Shown one piece after another: positions 30,361 through 38,415 of a stretch of 64,000 bases of DNA. Every line of letters starts with the position of its first letter. Positions within the stretch are counted from its first letter, which is position 1. Source of the stretch: Komagataeibacter xylinus (lineage in GTDB: Bacteria > Pseudomonadota > Alphaproteobacteria > Acetobacterales > Acetobacteraceae); assembly GCF_031081985.1 (NCBI RefSeq), contig NZ_JARWSK010000006.1, forward strand, positions 62,001-126,000, given 5' to 3'. The translations under genes were made by a program, and so were the position numbers. The notes under the pieces are model-generated. The model had not been told where the DNA came from, ran no database searches, and saw only the letters and a list, made by a program, of their open reading frames with translations.

Positions 30361-30639
30361 CCCCTCATAGCGGTCCCGCCACAAGGGCGGTCCTACGGCT
30401 GGGAGAATAACACCGTGTCACGGCACATCGCTTCGCTGATATAGGCCACATCTGCGCGTATTTTCATCCTGTCATCCATGTTCAGCATGGATTTTGATTT
30501 CGCGAGCGCATGTGCGGAGATGAACCATCGGTCGCAGTGCGGTTTTCAAGCCATGTGTGTACGACCGGCATCCCATCTGACGTCCAGTGCCTCCGAGGGG
30601 CGTAATCGACATTTTGCAGCAGCCTGCTCGGTTCACTGG

Positions 30640-30795
30640 TCAGTAAACGGGCAGAATGGTTCTGGATTTCGTTACATTCAGCGCTTGGGCTGGTGCCTCT
30701 GTCAGTCCCTTGAGCATGTGTTCAAGGGCATTATCGCACTGGCAGCCTGACATGCTCGATAGATCAATCAGCACGCGCCCAGCATTGTCGCTCAT
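30640..30795 (-). CDS. Very small ORF, 51 codons
   Basis: Reads MSDNAGRVLIDLSSMSGCQC and continues to TKSRTILPVY. It begins 22 bp after the 58-codon frame on the same strand. No family is recognised; it may be a fragment of the same decayed locus. Confidence 0.25.
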   Translation of the reverse strand: MSDNAGRVLIDLSSMSGCQCDNALEHMLKGLTEAPAQALNVTKSRTILPVY

Positions 30796-30817
30796 ACCGG
30801 CAGGCCAGACAGAAAGA

Positions 30818-30994
30818 TTAGGCGGTTGGGATAGGATTTTTTGAATTTTTCTGATTTTTGGCCCGAGCCGCTGCCACTTTTTCCCGGAACTCCTCCATCA
30901 AGTCCGGCATCTGGATGACCGGCGGCTCGCTCATGTCCGGCGTGTCCGGATAATCGAACTTTTCCAGTTCGTCCTGACTGTATTCTTTCATCAT
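30818..30994 (-). CDS. Very small ORF, 58 codons
   Basis: Starts MMKEYSQDELEKFDYPDTPD, is acidic in its first half and basic in the second (EEFREKVAAARAKNQKN). The composition is that of a genuine small protein rather than a shadow frame, and a GGAAAA stretch precedes the ATG. No homologue is recognised. Confidence 0.4.
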   Translation of the reverse strand: MMKEYSQDELEKFDYPDTPDMSEPPVIQMPDLMEEFREKVAAARAKNQKNSKNPIPTA

Positions 30995-31518
30995 TTTTTT
31001 CCAAGATTATGGCTGGAGATGCGCCTTGAGGCACCATATTGCTCCACAATGACCATGCATCCGCATGACCCTTTACAGGATCGACCCTATGCGCGCTTTC
31101 CTTCTTGTCAAGAATGACGTGTGGAAGAACCAGTCGCCCTGTCGGCTGCTGCCTTTCCCGTCGTTCCCGCTGCCGCTAACAGGAGTGTGTTCCCCACATG
31201 TGCGGCAATGAGCGGCATCCATGCTGGCATCTATTGTTCCGACAGCCGACATGAAGGCGCGCTTCGGTTCCGTTCTGAAAACATCCTGTAATCCGTCGCG
31301 TTGTGGCGCATACGCCCCGCAATGCGCGCTGTGTGGCAGCATGTTGTTTTCTTGTGGCCCTGAACCATCAGTGCCAGACTGCGCCCTTGCAAGCTCCGGC
31401 ATGACAGAACCCCAGAGATGCCTTCTTGCTGGGGGATCCGGTTTCAGCCCCCTCCAGGGCGGGTGTCCATACCGCGTGCCTGTGCCGTAGAACAAAAGTC
31501 TGAACAGGGTGGAATAAC

Positions 31519-32577
31519 ATGAAGACCATTGGTTATGCCGCGCGTGATGCAAAGACCCCGCTGGCGCCCTATGCCTTCGAGCGCCGGGCGTTGCGTGATA
31601 ATGATGTGGCCCTCGAAATCCTGTACTGTGGCGTCTGCCATTCCGACCTGCACCAGAGCCGTGATGACTGGAAGGACTGGGGACAAACCCTTTACCCCTG
31701 CGTGCCGGGGCATGAAATCATTGGCCAGGTCGTTGCCGTCGGCCCCAAGGTGACACGCCACAAGGTGGGTGATGCGGTTGCCGTGGGCACCATTGTCGAT
31801 AGCTGCCAGCAATGCGACCAGTGCCGCCGGGGCGAGCAGCAGATGTGCCGCGAAGTGCCGACCCTGACCTATAACGGCCGCGACCGGCTCACCTGCGAAA
31901 CCACGCATGGCGGCTACTCCAAGCACATCGTGGTGCGCGATGACTTCGTGCTGCGCCTGCCGCAGGGGCTTGACCCCTCCCGCGCGGGGCCGCTGCTGTG
32001 CGCGGGCATCACCGTCTATTCCCCGTTGCGCACGTGGAATGTGGGGCCGGGCAGCCGCGTGGGCGTGGTGGGCATTGGCGGGCTGGGGCATCTGGCCGTG
32101 CGGCTTGCGGCAGGGCTTGGCGCCACGGTCACGGTCATTACGCGCAGTGCCGCCAAGGCGGCGGAAGCCAGGGCGCTGGGGGCGGATCATGTCATCGTTT
32201 CCACCTCCGATGAGGCCATGAAGGCCGGGGCCTCATCGCTCGATGTCATTATCGACACCGTGCCGGTCTCGCATGATGTCTCGCCCTATGTCGCCCTGCT
32301 CGATGTGGAAGGGGTGCTGGTGATCGTGGGCAATCTTGGCCCGGTGCCCGCATTCAGTTCGCTGCCGCTGGTGCTGGGGCGGCGGCGCATTACCGGCTCG
32401 CCCGTGGGTGGCCTGCCGCAGACACAGGAACTGCTCGATTTCTGCGCGCGCAAGAACATCCTGCCCGATTGCGAGATCGTGCCCATGCAGCAGATCAACG
32501 AAGCCTTCACGCGTATGGACCGGGGTGATGTGCATTATCGCTTCGTCATCGACATGGCCTCGCTCACCGCAGCCTGA
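31519..32577 (+). CDS. Zinc-dependent NAD(P)-alcohol dehydrogenase (cinnamyl/YahK type)
   Basis: 352 aa of the medium-chain dehydrogenase family. Catalytic zinc ligands: Cys40 (YCGVCHSDLH) and His65-Glu66 (PGHE). The structural zinc is bound by Cys96, Cys99, Cys102 and Cys110. The Rossmann motif GIGGLGHLAV lies near residue 185. The layout matches YahK/CAD-type enzymes that reduce aldehydes with NADPH, so the cofactor is probably NADP(H). A GGTGG site precedes the ATG. A TetR gene follows at 134 bp. Confidence 0.93.
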   Translation: MKTIGYAARDAKTPLAPYAFERRALRDNDVALEILYCGVCHSDLHQSRDDWKDWGQTLYPCVPGHEIIGQVVAVGPKVTRHKVGDAVAVGTIVDSCQQCDQCRRGEQQMCREVPTLTYNGRDRLTCETTHGGYSKHIVVRDDFVLRLPQGLDPSRAGPLLCAGITVYSPLRTWNVGPGSRVGVVGIGGLGHLAVRLAAGLGATVTVITRSAAKAAEARALGADHVIVSTSDEAMKAGASSLDVIIDTVPVSHDVSPYVALLDVEGVLVIVGNLGPVPAFSSLPLVLGRRRITGSPVGGLPQTQELLDFCARKNILPDCEIVPMQQINEAFTRMDRGDVHYRFVIDMASLTAA

Positions 32578-32672
32578 CAGCAGGGCATGCCAGCAGGTGC
32601 CGCTTTTTTTTCACAGGCGGCACCGTGCCACTCACGCGGGCATGGCTTGCAGGGCAGGCCGTCATGGTTTAA

Positions 32673-32688
32673 TTCCATCCGGACGGAA
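32673..32688. promoter_or_regulatory. Candidate TetR operator
   Basis: Near-perfect palindrome TTCCATCCGGACGGAA (14 of 16 positions symmetric), 23 bases before the TetR ATG. This is the size and place expected for autoregulation by a TetR-family repressor. Confidence 0.6.
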
Positions 32689-32710
32689 TGAAACTACGGA
32701 GACCCCGCGC

Positions 32711-33268
32711 ATGGCGCGCCCAAGAACCATTGACCGCGATAGGGTGCTTGATTGTGTCGAGCACCTCGTGCAGCGCGAAGGGGTTGCCGCCCTCACGCTC
32801 GATGCCGTGGCGCGCGAGGCGGGCATAACCAAGGGTGGGCTGCAATACTGCTTTGGCAGCAAGGATGACCTGATCACCGCCCTGATCGACCGCTGGATCG
32901 CGGTTTTTGATGCCCAGGTCAGCCAGAACATGCCACGCAACCCCGATGCCACCGATCGGGCGCGCGCCTACCTGCTGGTCGCCAGCCAGATTGATGAGGC
33001 CACGCAGGCGAGGATGGCGGGCATGCTCGTTACCCTCATGCAGTCCCCCAAACACCTGCACCGGGTGCGGGCGTGGTATGCACGCTGGTTCAAAGTGTGT
33101 AATCCGGCCTCTGCCGTGGCGCGTCGGGCCCGCACGGCGCTTTTTGCCGCCGAGGGGGCATTTTTTCTGCGCAGCACAGGGTTTATTGAAATGGATCAGG
33201 CGGAGTGGGAAACTGTCTTCGCTGATTTTGAGCAACTGGTCACGCCCCTGCAGGCCGGCACGGATTGA
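32711..33268 (+). CDS. TetR-family transcriptional regulator
   Basis: 185 aa from ATG 32711 (MARPRTIDRDRVLDC). The helix-turn-helix region reads LTLDAVAREAGITKGGLQYC followed by FGSKDDLITAL, the standard TetR N-terminus. The C-terminal helical domain (70-185) would bind the inducer, which is unknown. It follows the alcohol dehydrogenase on the same strand and precedes shc by 41 bp. A longer frame from 32336 only reads through the dehydrogenase gene out of frame. Confidence 0.92.
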   Translation: MARPRTIDRDRVLDCVEHLVQREGVAALTLDAVAREAGITKGGLQYCFGSKDDLITALIDRWIAVFDAQVSQNMPRNPDATDRARAYLLVASQIDEATQARMAGMLVTLMQSPKHLHRVRAWYARWFKVCNPASAVARRARTALFAAEGAFFLRSTGFIEMDQAEWETVFADFEQLVTPLQAGTD

Positions 33269-33309
33269 CAAGGCCCCTGACTATTATATCGCCCACAGGT
33301 ATGGATGAA

Positions 33310-35415
33310 ATGAACAGCGAAAGTCGCCCTTCACGCAAGCAGGCCGGAACTTCCGGCTCCAACAAGACCGAATCCCGCCCCGATTCCGCTCCGGCGGCGG
33401 CTTTCAGGGGCATTGACAACAGCCTGACGCACACGATCTCCGCCGCCTGCAAATGGCTGATGGAACAGCAGAAGCCCGATGGCCATTGGGTTGGCTCGGT
33501 CGCCTCGAACGCCTCGATGGAGGCCGAGTGGTGCCTGGCCCTGTGGTTCCTTGGCCTTGAGGACCACCCCCTGCGCCCCCGCCTGGGCAAAGCCCTGCTG
33601 GAAATGCAGCGTGAGGATGGCTCATGGGGCATCTATTACGGCGCGGGCAATGGCGACATCAACGCCACCGTCGAATCCTACGCCGCCCTGCGCTCGCTGG
33701 GCTATGCCGCCGATGACCCCGCCCTGAGCCGGGCCGCCACATGGATTGCAAGCAAGGGCGGCCTGCGCAACGTGCGCGTGTTCACCCGCTACTGGCTGGC
33801 CCTGATCGGGGAATGGCCGTGGGAAAAGACGCCCAACCTGCCGCCGGAAATTATCTGGTTCCCCAACAAATTCGTTTTCTCCATCTACAATTTCGCGCAG
33901 TGGGCGCGCGCGACCCTGGTGCCGCTGGCCATCCTGTCCGCGCGGCGCTCGTCGCGCCCCCTGCGCCCGCAGGACCGGCTGGATGCGCTCTTTCCCGCAG
34001 GGCGCGAGAATTTCGATTACGAACTGCCCCCGCGTGACGGGCAGGACCTGTGGGCCACCTTCTTCCGCAAGACCGATCGCGCGCTGCACTGGTTGCAGAC
34101 CAAATTCCTCAAGCGCAACACCATGCGCGAGGCCGCGATCCGCCACATGCTGGAATGGATCATCCGCCATCAGGATGCCGATGGCGGCTGGGGCGGCATC
34201 CAGCCGCCATGGGTCTATGGCCTGATGGCGCTGCATGGCGAGGACTACCAGTTCCATCACCCCGTCATGGCCAAGGGGCTGGCAGCGCTTGATGATCCCG
34301 GCTGGCGCTATGACCGGGGCGATGCAAGCTGGGTGCAGGCCACCAACAGCCCGGTATGGGACACCATGCTGGCGCTGATGGCCCTGCATGATGCCGATGC
34401 CGAGACCGATTTCACCCCCGAGATGGACAAGGCCCTTGGCTGGCTGCTTGAACGCCAGGTGCGCGTGAAAGGTGACTGGTCGATCAAGCTGCCGGATCTC
34501 GAACCCGGCGGCTGGGCGTTTGAATATGCCAATGACCGCTACCCCGACACCGATGACACCGCCGTGGCCCTGATTGCGCTCGCCGCCTGCCGCGACCGCG
34601 AGGAATGGAAGGGCAGGGGCGTCGAGGCCGCGATTACCCGCGGCGTGAACTGGCTCGTGGGCATGCAGAGCACCTGTGGCGGCTGGGGCGCGTTTGACAA
34701 GGACAACAACCGCGCATTGCTCTCCAAGATCCCGTTCTGTGATTTTGGCGAAGCACTTGACCCGCCGTCCGTCGATGTCACGGCGCATGTGCTCGAGGCT
34801 TTTGGCGTGCTGGGCCTGCCGCGTGACATGCCTGCACTCCAGCGCGGGCTGGCCTATATCCGCGCCGAGCAGGAACCCGATGGCCCGTGGTTTGGCCGCT
34901 GGGGCGTCAATTACCTCTATGGCACGGGTGCGGTGCTGCCCGCCCTTGCCGCCATTGGCGAGGACATGACCCAGCCTTACATTGGCAAGGCCTGTGACTG
35001 GCTCGTGGCCCACCAGCAGGAAAATGGCGGCTGGGGCGAAAGCTGTGCATCCTATATGGAGATCGCCTCCATCGGGCGCGGGCCGACCACGCCCTCGCAG
35101 ACCGCCTGGGCGCTGATGGGGCTGATCGCGGCCAACCGCAAGCAGGACCATGAGGCCATCGTGCGCGGCTGCCGCTACCTGATCGACCTGCAGCAGGCCG
35201 ATGGCCACTGGGATGAGAAGGAGTTCACCGGCACCGGCTTCCCCGGTTACGGGGTGGGGCAGACCATCAAGCTCGATGACCCGGCCCTGACAAGCCGCCT
35301 GCAGCAGGGCGCGGAACTCTCACGTGCGTTCATGCTGCGCTATGACCTGTACCGGCAGTTCTTCCCCATCATGGCGCTGAGCCGGGCCGCGCGCCTGCTT
35401 AAAAGCAGCACCTGA
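33310..35415 (+). CDS. shc: Squalene-hopene cyclase
   Basis: 701 aa from ATG 33310; ATG 33301 is an alternative. The general-acid motif DTDD is at residues 413-416. Several QW repeats are seen, such as REDGSWGIYYGAGNGDINAT, QDADGGWGG, QQENGGWGES and QQADGHWDE. It cyclises squalene to hopene and hopanol, the hopanoids that stiffen membranes of acetic acid bacteria under ethanol and acid stress. The first 35 residues are a charged, disordered extension. No other hopanoid gene (hpn) is next to it, so it is apart from the usual cluster. Confidence 0.97.
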   Translation: MNSESRPSRKQAGTSGSNKTESRPDSAPAAAFRGIDNSLTHTISAACKWLMEQQKPDGHWVGSVASNASMEAEWCLALWFLGLEDHPLRPRLGKALLEMQREDGSWGIYYGAGNGDINATVESYAALRSLGYAADDPALSRAATWIASKGGLRNVRVFTRYWLALIGEWPWEKTPNLPPEIIWFPNKFVFSIYNFAQWARATLVPLAILSARRSSRPLRPQDRLDALFPAGRENFDYELPPRDGQDLWATFFRKTDRALHWLQTKFLKRNTMREAAIRHMLEWIIRHQDADGGWGGIQPPWVYGLMALHGEDYQFHHPVMAKGLAALDDPGWRYDRGDASWVQATNSPVWDTMLALMALHDADAETDFTPEMDKALGWLLERQVRVKGDWSIKLPDLEPGGWAFEYANDRYPDTDDTAVALIALAACRDREEWKGRGVEAAITRGVNWLVGMQSTCGGWGAFDKDNNRALLSKIPFCDFGEALDPPSVDVTAHVLEAFGVLGLPRDMPALQRGLAYIRAEQEPDGPWFGRWGVNYLYGTGAVLPALAAIGEDMTQPYIGKACDWLVAHQQENGGWGESCASYMEIASIGRGPTTPSQTAWALMGLIAANRKQDHEAIVRGCRYLIDLQQADGHWDEKEFTGTGFPGYGVGQTIKLDDPALTSRLQQGAELSRAFMLRYDLYRQFFPIMALSRAARLLKSST

Positions 35416-35421
35416 AGTAAA

Positions 35422-35448
35422 GGCAGGCGCATTTGAAATGCGCCTGCC
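35422..35448 (+). terminator. Hairpin terminator after shc
   Basis: Perfect 12-bp stem GGCAGGCGCATT / AATGCGCCTGCC with a 3-base loop, 6 bases after the stop; a T-rich stretch follows a few bases later. It lies in a convergent gap and may serve both sides. Confidence 0.75.
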
Positions 35449-35501
35449 CACCTGATTTTAAAAAACCAAAAAATCGCTACCTTAAATAAAACAGTGCTTT
35501 T

Positions 35502-36068
35502 TTATTTCTGTAATCCGTCTTTCCCGGTCGTAGCGGGGCTGGCTTCAATCTCAAGCGGCTTTGCTTTCATGGCGTCAGCGGTGGGCACACCCTGCAGGCG
35601 GATGGCCGCGATCTTGCGCAGGATCGGCTCCTTGGCGCGCGACAGGGCTGCTGTCAGCAGCCTGTCCATGCCGGTCTTGCGCAGGACAATCTGGGCATGT
35701 GGCGGCAGGTGCGCGATGACCAGATCGGCAAAACGGGCGATGATCAGTTCATCGGCAAGGATATCGAACGCGGCGGAAGAGGCGACCTGCCGGATGGTCT
35801 GCTCGATCAGCGGGCCATATTTTTCCAGCAGTTCGGACTCCCTGATGGACAGGGTTTTATCGCGCAGCCACTGGATCTTCTCTTGCGAGGCGTCGCTTCT
35901 GTAATAGTCTTTTACCCCTTCCTTCACCCGGCCCGTTTTTTCGGCCACGGAGGCGAACTTTGATTTCAGCCACCCCTTTTTGCCGCCGTTTTCAGGGGGC
36001 AGGGGGGCATCATTACCATCCGGGCCATTCTGCGCGGCATCAGTGTGTTCCTGGTCTGCTGTCATCAT
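35502..36068 (-). CDS. Conserved hypothetical protein, soluble helical
   Basis: 188 aa from the ATG pair at 36068, with GGAGAA upstream. After an acidic, disordered N-terminus (1-35) come a Lys-rich helix (KGWLKSKFASVAEKTGRVKE) and a globular helical part to about residue 165. No signal peptide or spans. I do not recognise the family; similar proteins may be limited to acetic acid bacteria. A longer frame reaching 36191 is possible but has no ribosome site. Confidence 0.7.
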   Translation of the reverse strand: MMTADQEHTDAAQNGPDGNDAPLPPENGGKKGWLKSKFASVAEKTGRVKEGVKDYYRSDASQEKIQWLRDKTLSIRESELLEKYGPLIEQTIRQVASSAAFDILADELIIARFADLVIAHLPPHAQIVLRKTGMDRLLTAALSRAKEPILRKIAAIRLQGVPTADAMKAKPLEIEASPATTGKDGLQK

Positions 36069-36223
36069 ATTCTCCGACCGGGTGCTGCTATTGAGGGCAC
36101 AGGTCTTGATAAAAGGATGGCCAATGCCTGCCGGATGGTCAGGCGTAAAGCCTGGTTTATTGACATCCATGGGCAGCTTTATCATAAGCACGGCCTCAAT
36201 TCCTGCCCGTGAAAGAACCCGCC

Positions 36224-36574
36224 ATGCGTTTTTCAGTTAAATCCCTGCGTTCCGGCCTGGTGCTGCTTCCCGTGCTGGCGCTGACCGCCTGCGGCGGCCC
36301 TTCGACAGGCGACATACAGACGGCTCTGGACAAGAGCATGAAGCAGGAACTCGACCAGGCGAACCACCTCAGCATGGAACTGATCGGTCGCCCCAACCCG
36401 CTTGTGTCGCAGACCCCGCAGGTCAAGGTTGTTGATAGCGACTGCCACACGAAGGAAGGTGATGACTCGATCTATACCTGCAAGATCACGCTGAAAAACG
36501 CGCAGGGCGACGTGCGCGAGGCGACCCTGCCGGTCAAGAAGGTCGAGGGTGAATGGGTTATTCTTAAAAACTGA
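36224..36574 (+). CDS. Small lipoprotein
   Basis: 116 aa from ATG 36224. Signal with lipobox: VLALTACGG, acylated Cys near residue 23. The mature part has helices, then two Cys (SDCHTKEG and YTCKITL) and a beta-rich end ATLPVKKVEGEWVILKN. It resembles small proteobacterial lipoproteins of unknown function. It ends just before repeat copy 6, convergent with the tannase-family gene. Confidence 0.75.
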   Translation: MRFSVKSLRSGLVLLPVLALTACGGPSTGDIQTALDKSMKQELDQANHLSMELIGRPNPLVSQTPQVKVVDSDCHTKEGDDSIYTCKITLKNAQGDVREATLPVKKVEGEWVILKN

Positions 36575-36608
36575 AAAGATTGTTGAAAAATAACAGACGT
36601 TGTTGGGT

Positions 36609-36630
36609 GCCGCCTTTTCTTTAAGGCGGC
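36609..36630. repeat. Intergenic hairpin repeat, copy 6
   Basis: GCCGCCTT-TTCTTT-AAGGCGGC hairpin, the second inner stem of copy 1 alone, between two convergent stops (36574 and 36653). Confidence 0.65.
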
Positions 36631-36652
36631 GTTCCCTGTAAATGTTTAAAAA

Positions 36653-38281
36653 TCAGTTCGTACCTGGTGTCACGCAGGCAAAGCTGCGGGCATCATCCAT
36701 GTCGCCCTGCCCATCATAACGCGCAACGGCAGGCCAGGCGCAGAGCGGGCGGGTACGCACGACCTTCCCCCCTTCGACGCGGGCGGCAACAATCATGTCA
36801 GGCGCCTGCCCGTTACTGACCCAGCTATCGATTGCACCAAGCTTGCTGAAGGTGTCGCACCCGGCCCCGCCGTGGCAGTGCTCCATGCCGGGAATGGTGA
36901 TGAGCCTGACCCCGTCACGGCCTGCAGCACCCGCGCGGCGCTGCACGGCCTGATAGTAGGTGGCGAGCTGCTGGGGGTTATGGCCGTCATTCCAGCCGAT
37001 ATAAAGCAGCAGCCTGCCGCCACGGGCCAGGAAGGGCGCAAGGTTGTCATCCACATGCAAAAGCGGGCCGACCTTGCGGGTGGCCTCCTGCACGTCGGTA
37101 TCCCATTTCAGGGTGGTCCAGTCCCAGTCCGGGTTCTGGAAGGCTGCATATCTGAACAGGTCGAGCGCTACGGGGAAGGCCTTGCCATCAGCCGAGAAAC
37201 CATCCTCGCTGCCCTTGGCCGGGCCGGGGAAGATGACCGTATGCGTCTGCGGGTCAACGGGGCCCTGATAGATGTTACGGGCTGCGCGCACTTCATCGGC
37301 GGTCAGGCAATGATCCGTGTTGCCGCCCGGTTTGCATAGGATCTGCTCGGGCCTGAAGGCGCAGCGGTCGGGTTCATCCACAAAGCCCTGTTTCCTGCCC
37401 ACCGGCCCCGCGCAGGCATTCATCACCGCCGCATTGAGCAGCCGGAACTTGTCGCGGGATACGCGTAGCGCGGGGTCATGATAGCTCATCCACCCCGCCC
37501 AGAGCTGCTCGGCATTGAAATTGACAATCGGGTTGGGCGGTGCGCCCGCTACGATGCCGTCATAATCCTCAGGGTAGCGTTTGGCCTCGATCAGCCCTTC
37601 CAGCCCGCCGAGCGAGCAGCCGATCCAGTAGGCATGCGTGGCCTCGTGGCCATAGAATGTCCTGACCAGCGTCTTGGCCGCGACCGTCATCAGGTGGTCG
37701 GCGCGGTAGGCGTAGTCGATCATTTTCTCGGGGTGGCCCAGCGTAAAGCGGCCGCCCTGGCCCTCGGGAGTTGCGCTGTCATGCCCGGTATCGGTGCTGG
37801 CCACTGCATAGCCTTCATTGATGCCCGTGGCCATGCCGTCATACATGAGCGAACCGGCCCAGCCAAAATTGCCCACGCCCAGCAACCTGCCGTTCCAGCC
37901 CTTGAGTGGCAGCCAGATCTCGGTGCGGATGTGGGAATCCGCCGTCGGGTGGAGCGTGAGGGCAATGCGGCAGAAGGCGGGGTTCGCGGCCTCGGTCTGG
38001 TGCCCGGCCAGGTTCATGCCCGGCGTGGACATGATGTGGCTGAGCTGGTCCTGCGGGGCGTGCCAGCTTCCCGCCTTTACGGTTTCAACGGTGGTGAAGG
38101 TGGCGTCAGGCAGGGCGTGGCGGGCAAGGTCGCTACAGCTTGTGGCCCGTGCGGCGCAGGCGCCTCCCATCATGAACGGGGCGGCCAGCAGGGCACCTGC
38201 CAGGGCGCGGCGGGAGGCGCGCCATGGACGGGACGCGGGCAGGGGATCGAGATGGGGCATGCGAAGGTCCTGGCGGCTCAT
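36653..38281 (-). CDS. Tannase/feruloyl esterase family protein, exported
   Basis: 542 aa (ATG 38281; ATG 38260 also possible). A twin-arginine-like signal (SRRALAGALLAAPFMMGGA) suggests export. The catalytic elbow is GCSLGGLEG (Ser nucleophile), with the family's acidic residue further on and the His in GMEHCHGGAGC near residue 490. Cys pairs around the active site are typical of the family. Members cleave gallate or ferulate esters of plant phenolics. In a plant-associated acetic acid bacterium this would fit, but the substrate is inferred only from the family. Confidence 0.88.
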   Translation of the reverse strand: MSRQDLRMPHLDPLPASRPWRASRRALAGALLAAPFMMGGACAARATSCSDLARHALPDATFTTVETVKAGSWHAPQDQLSHIMSTPGMNLAGHQTEAANPAFCRIALTLHPTADSHIRTEIWLPLKGWNGRLLGVGNFGWAGSLMYDGMATGINEGYAVASTDTGHDSATPEGQGGRFTLGHPEKMIDYAYRADHLMTVAAKTLVRTFYGHEATHAYWIGCSLGGLEGLIEAKRYPEDYDGIVAGAPPNPIVNFNAEQLWAGWMSYHDPALRVSRDKFRLLNAAVMNACAGPVGRKQGFVDEPDRCAFRPEQILCKPGGNTDHCLTADEVRAARNIYQGPVDPQTHTVIFPGPAKGSEDGFSADGKAFPVALDLFRYAAFQNPDWDWTTLKWDTDVQEATRKVGPLLHVDDNLAPFLARGGRLLLYIGWNDGHNPQQLATYYQAVQRRAGAAGRDGVRLITIPGMEHCHGGAGCDTFSKLGAIDSWVSNGQAPDMIVAARVEGGKVVRTRPLCAWPAVARYDGQGDMDDARSFACVTPGTN

Positions 38282-38415
38282 TGCAGGGAAAAAACGGGTG
38301 TCATGCGCCAGATCGGGTCATGACGGCTGGCCCCATTGTGGTCCTGAATGCCCGGGGTTGGAAGCCCCCGGGCTACGGGCAGGGAGGTGCCTTCAATCCT
38401 GCGCGGGCCGCGGGT

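Larger units (their letters stand above)
30361..31518. other. Decayed or gene-poor region between cas3 relic and alcohol dehydrogenase
   Basis: About 1.15 kb with no normal gene. On the minus strand there is a broken frame ending at 30393 that reads WFISAHALAKSKSMLNMDDR and continues to VLFSQP, interrupted upstream by a stop. Two very small frames also lie here. Long frames around 31073-31552 look like chance translations of non-coding DNA. The right end must hold the alcohol dehydrogenase promoter. Confidence 0.55.

Noticed and set aside
29956-31518. Possible CRISPR array next to the Cas3 fragment
   Set aside because: No regularly spaced direct repeats of 25-40 bp were found there or elsewhere in the window.
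31073-31552. 159-codon minus-strand frame upstream of the alcohol dehydrogenase
   Set aside because: Overlaps the start of the dehydrogenase, has no recognisable domain and reads like translated non-coding DNA.
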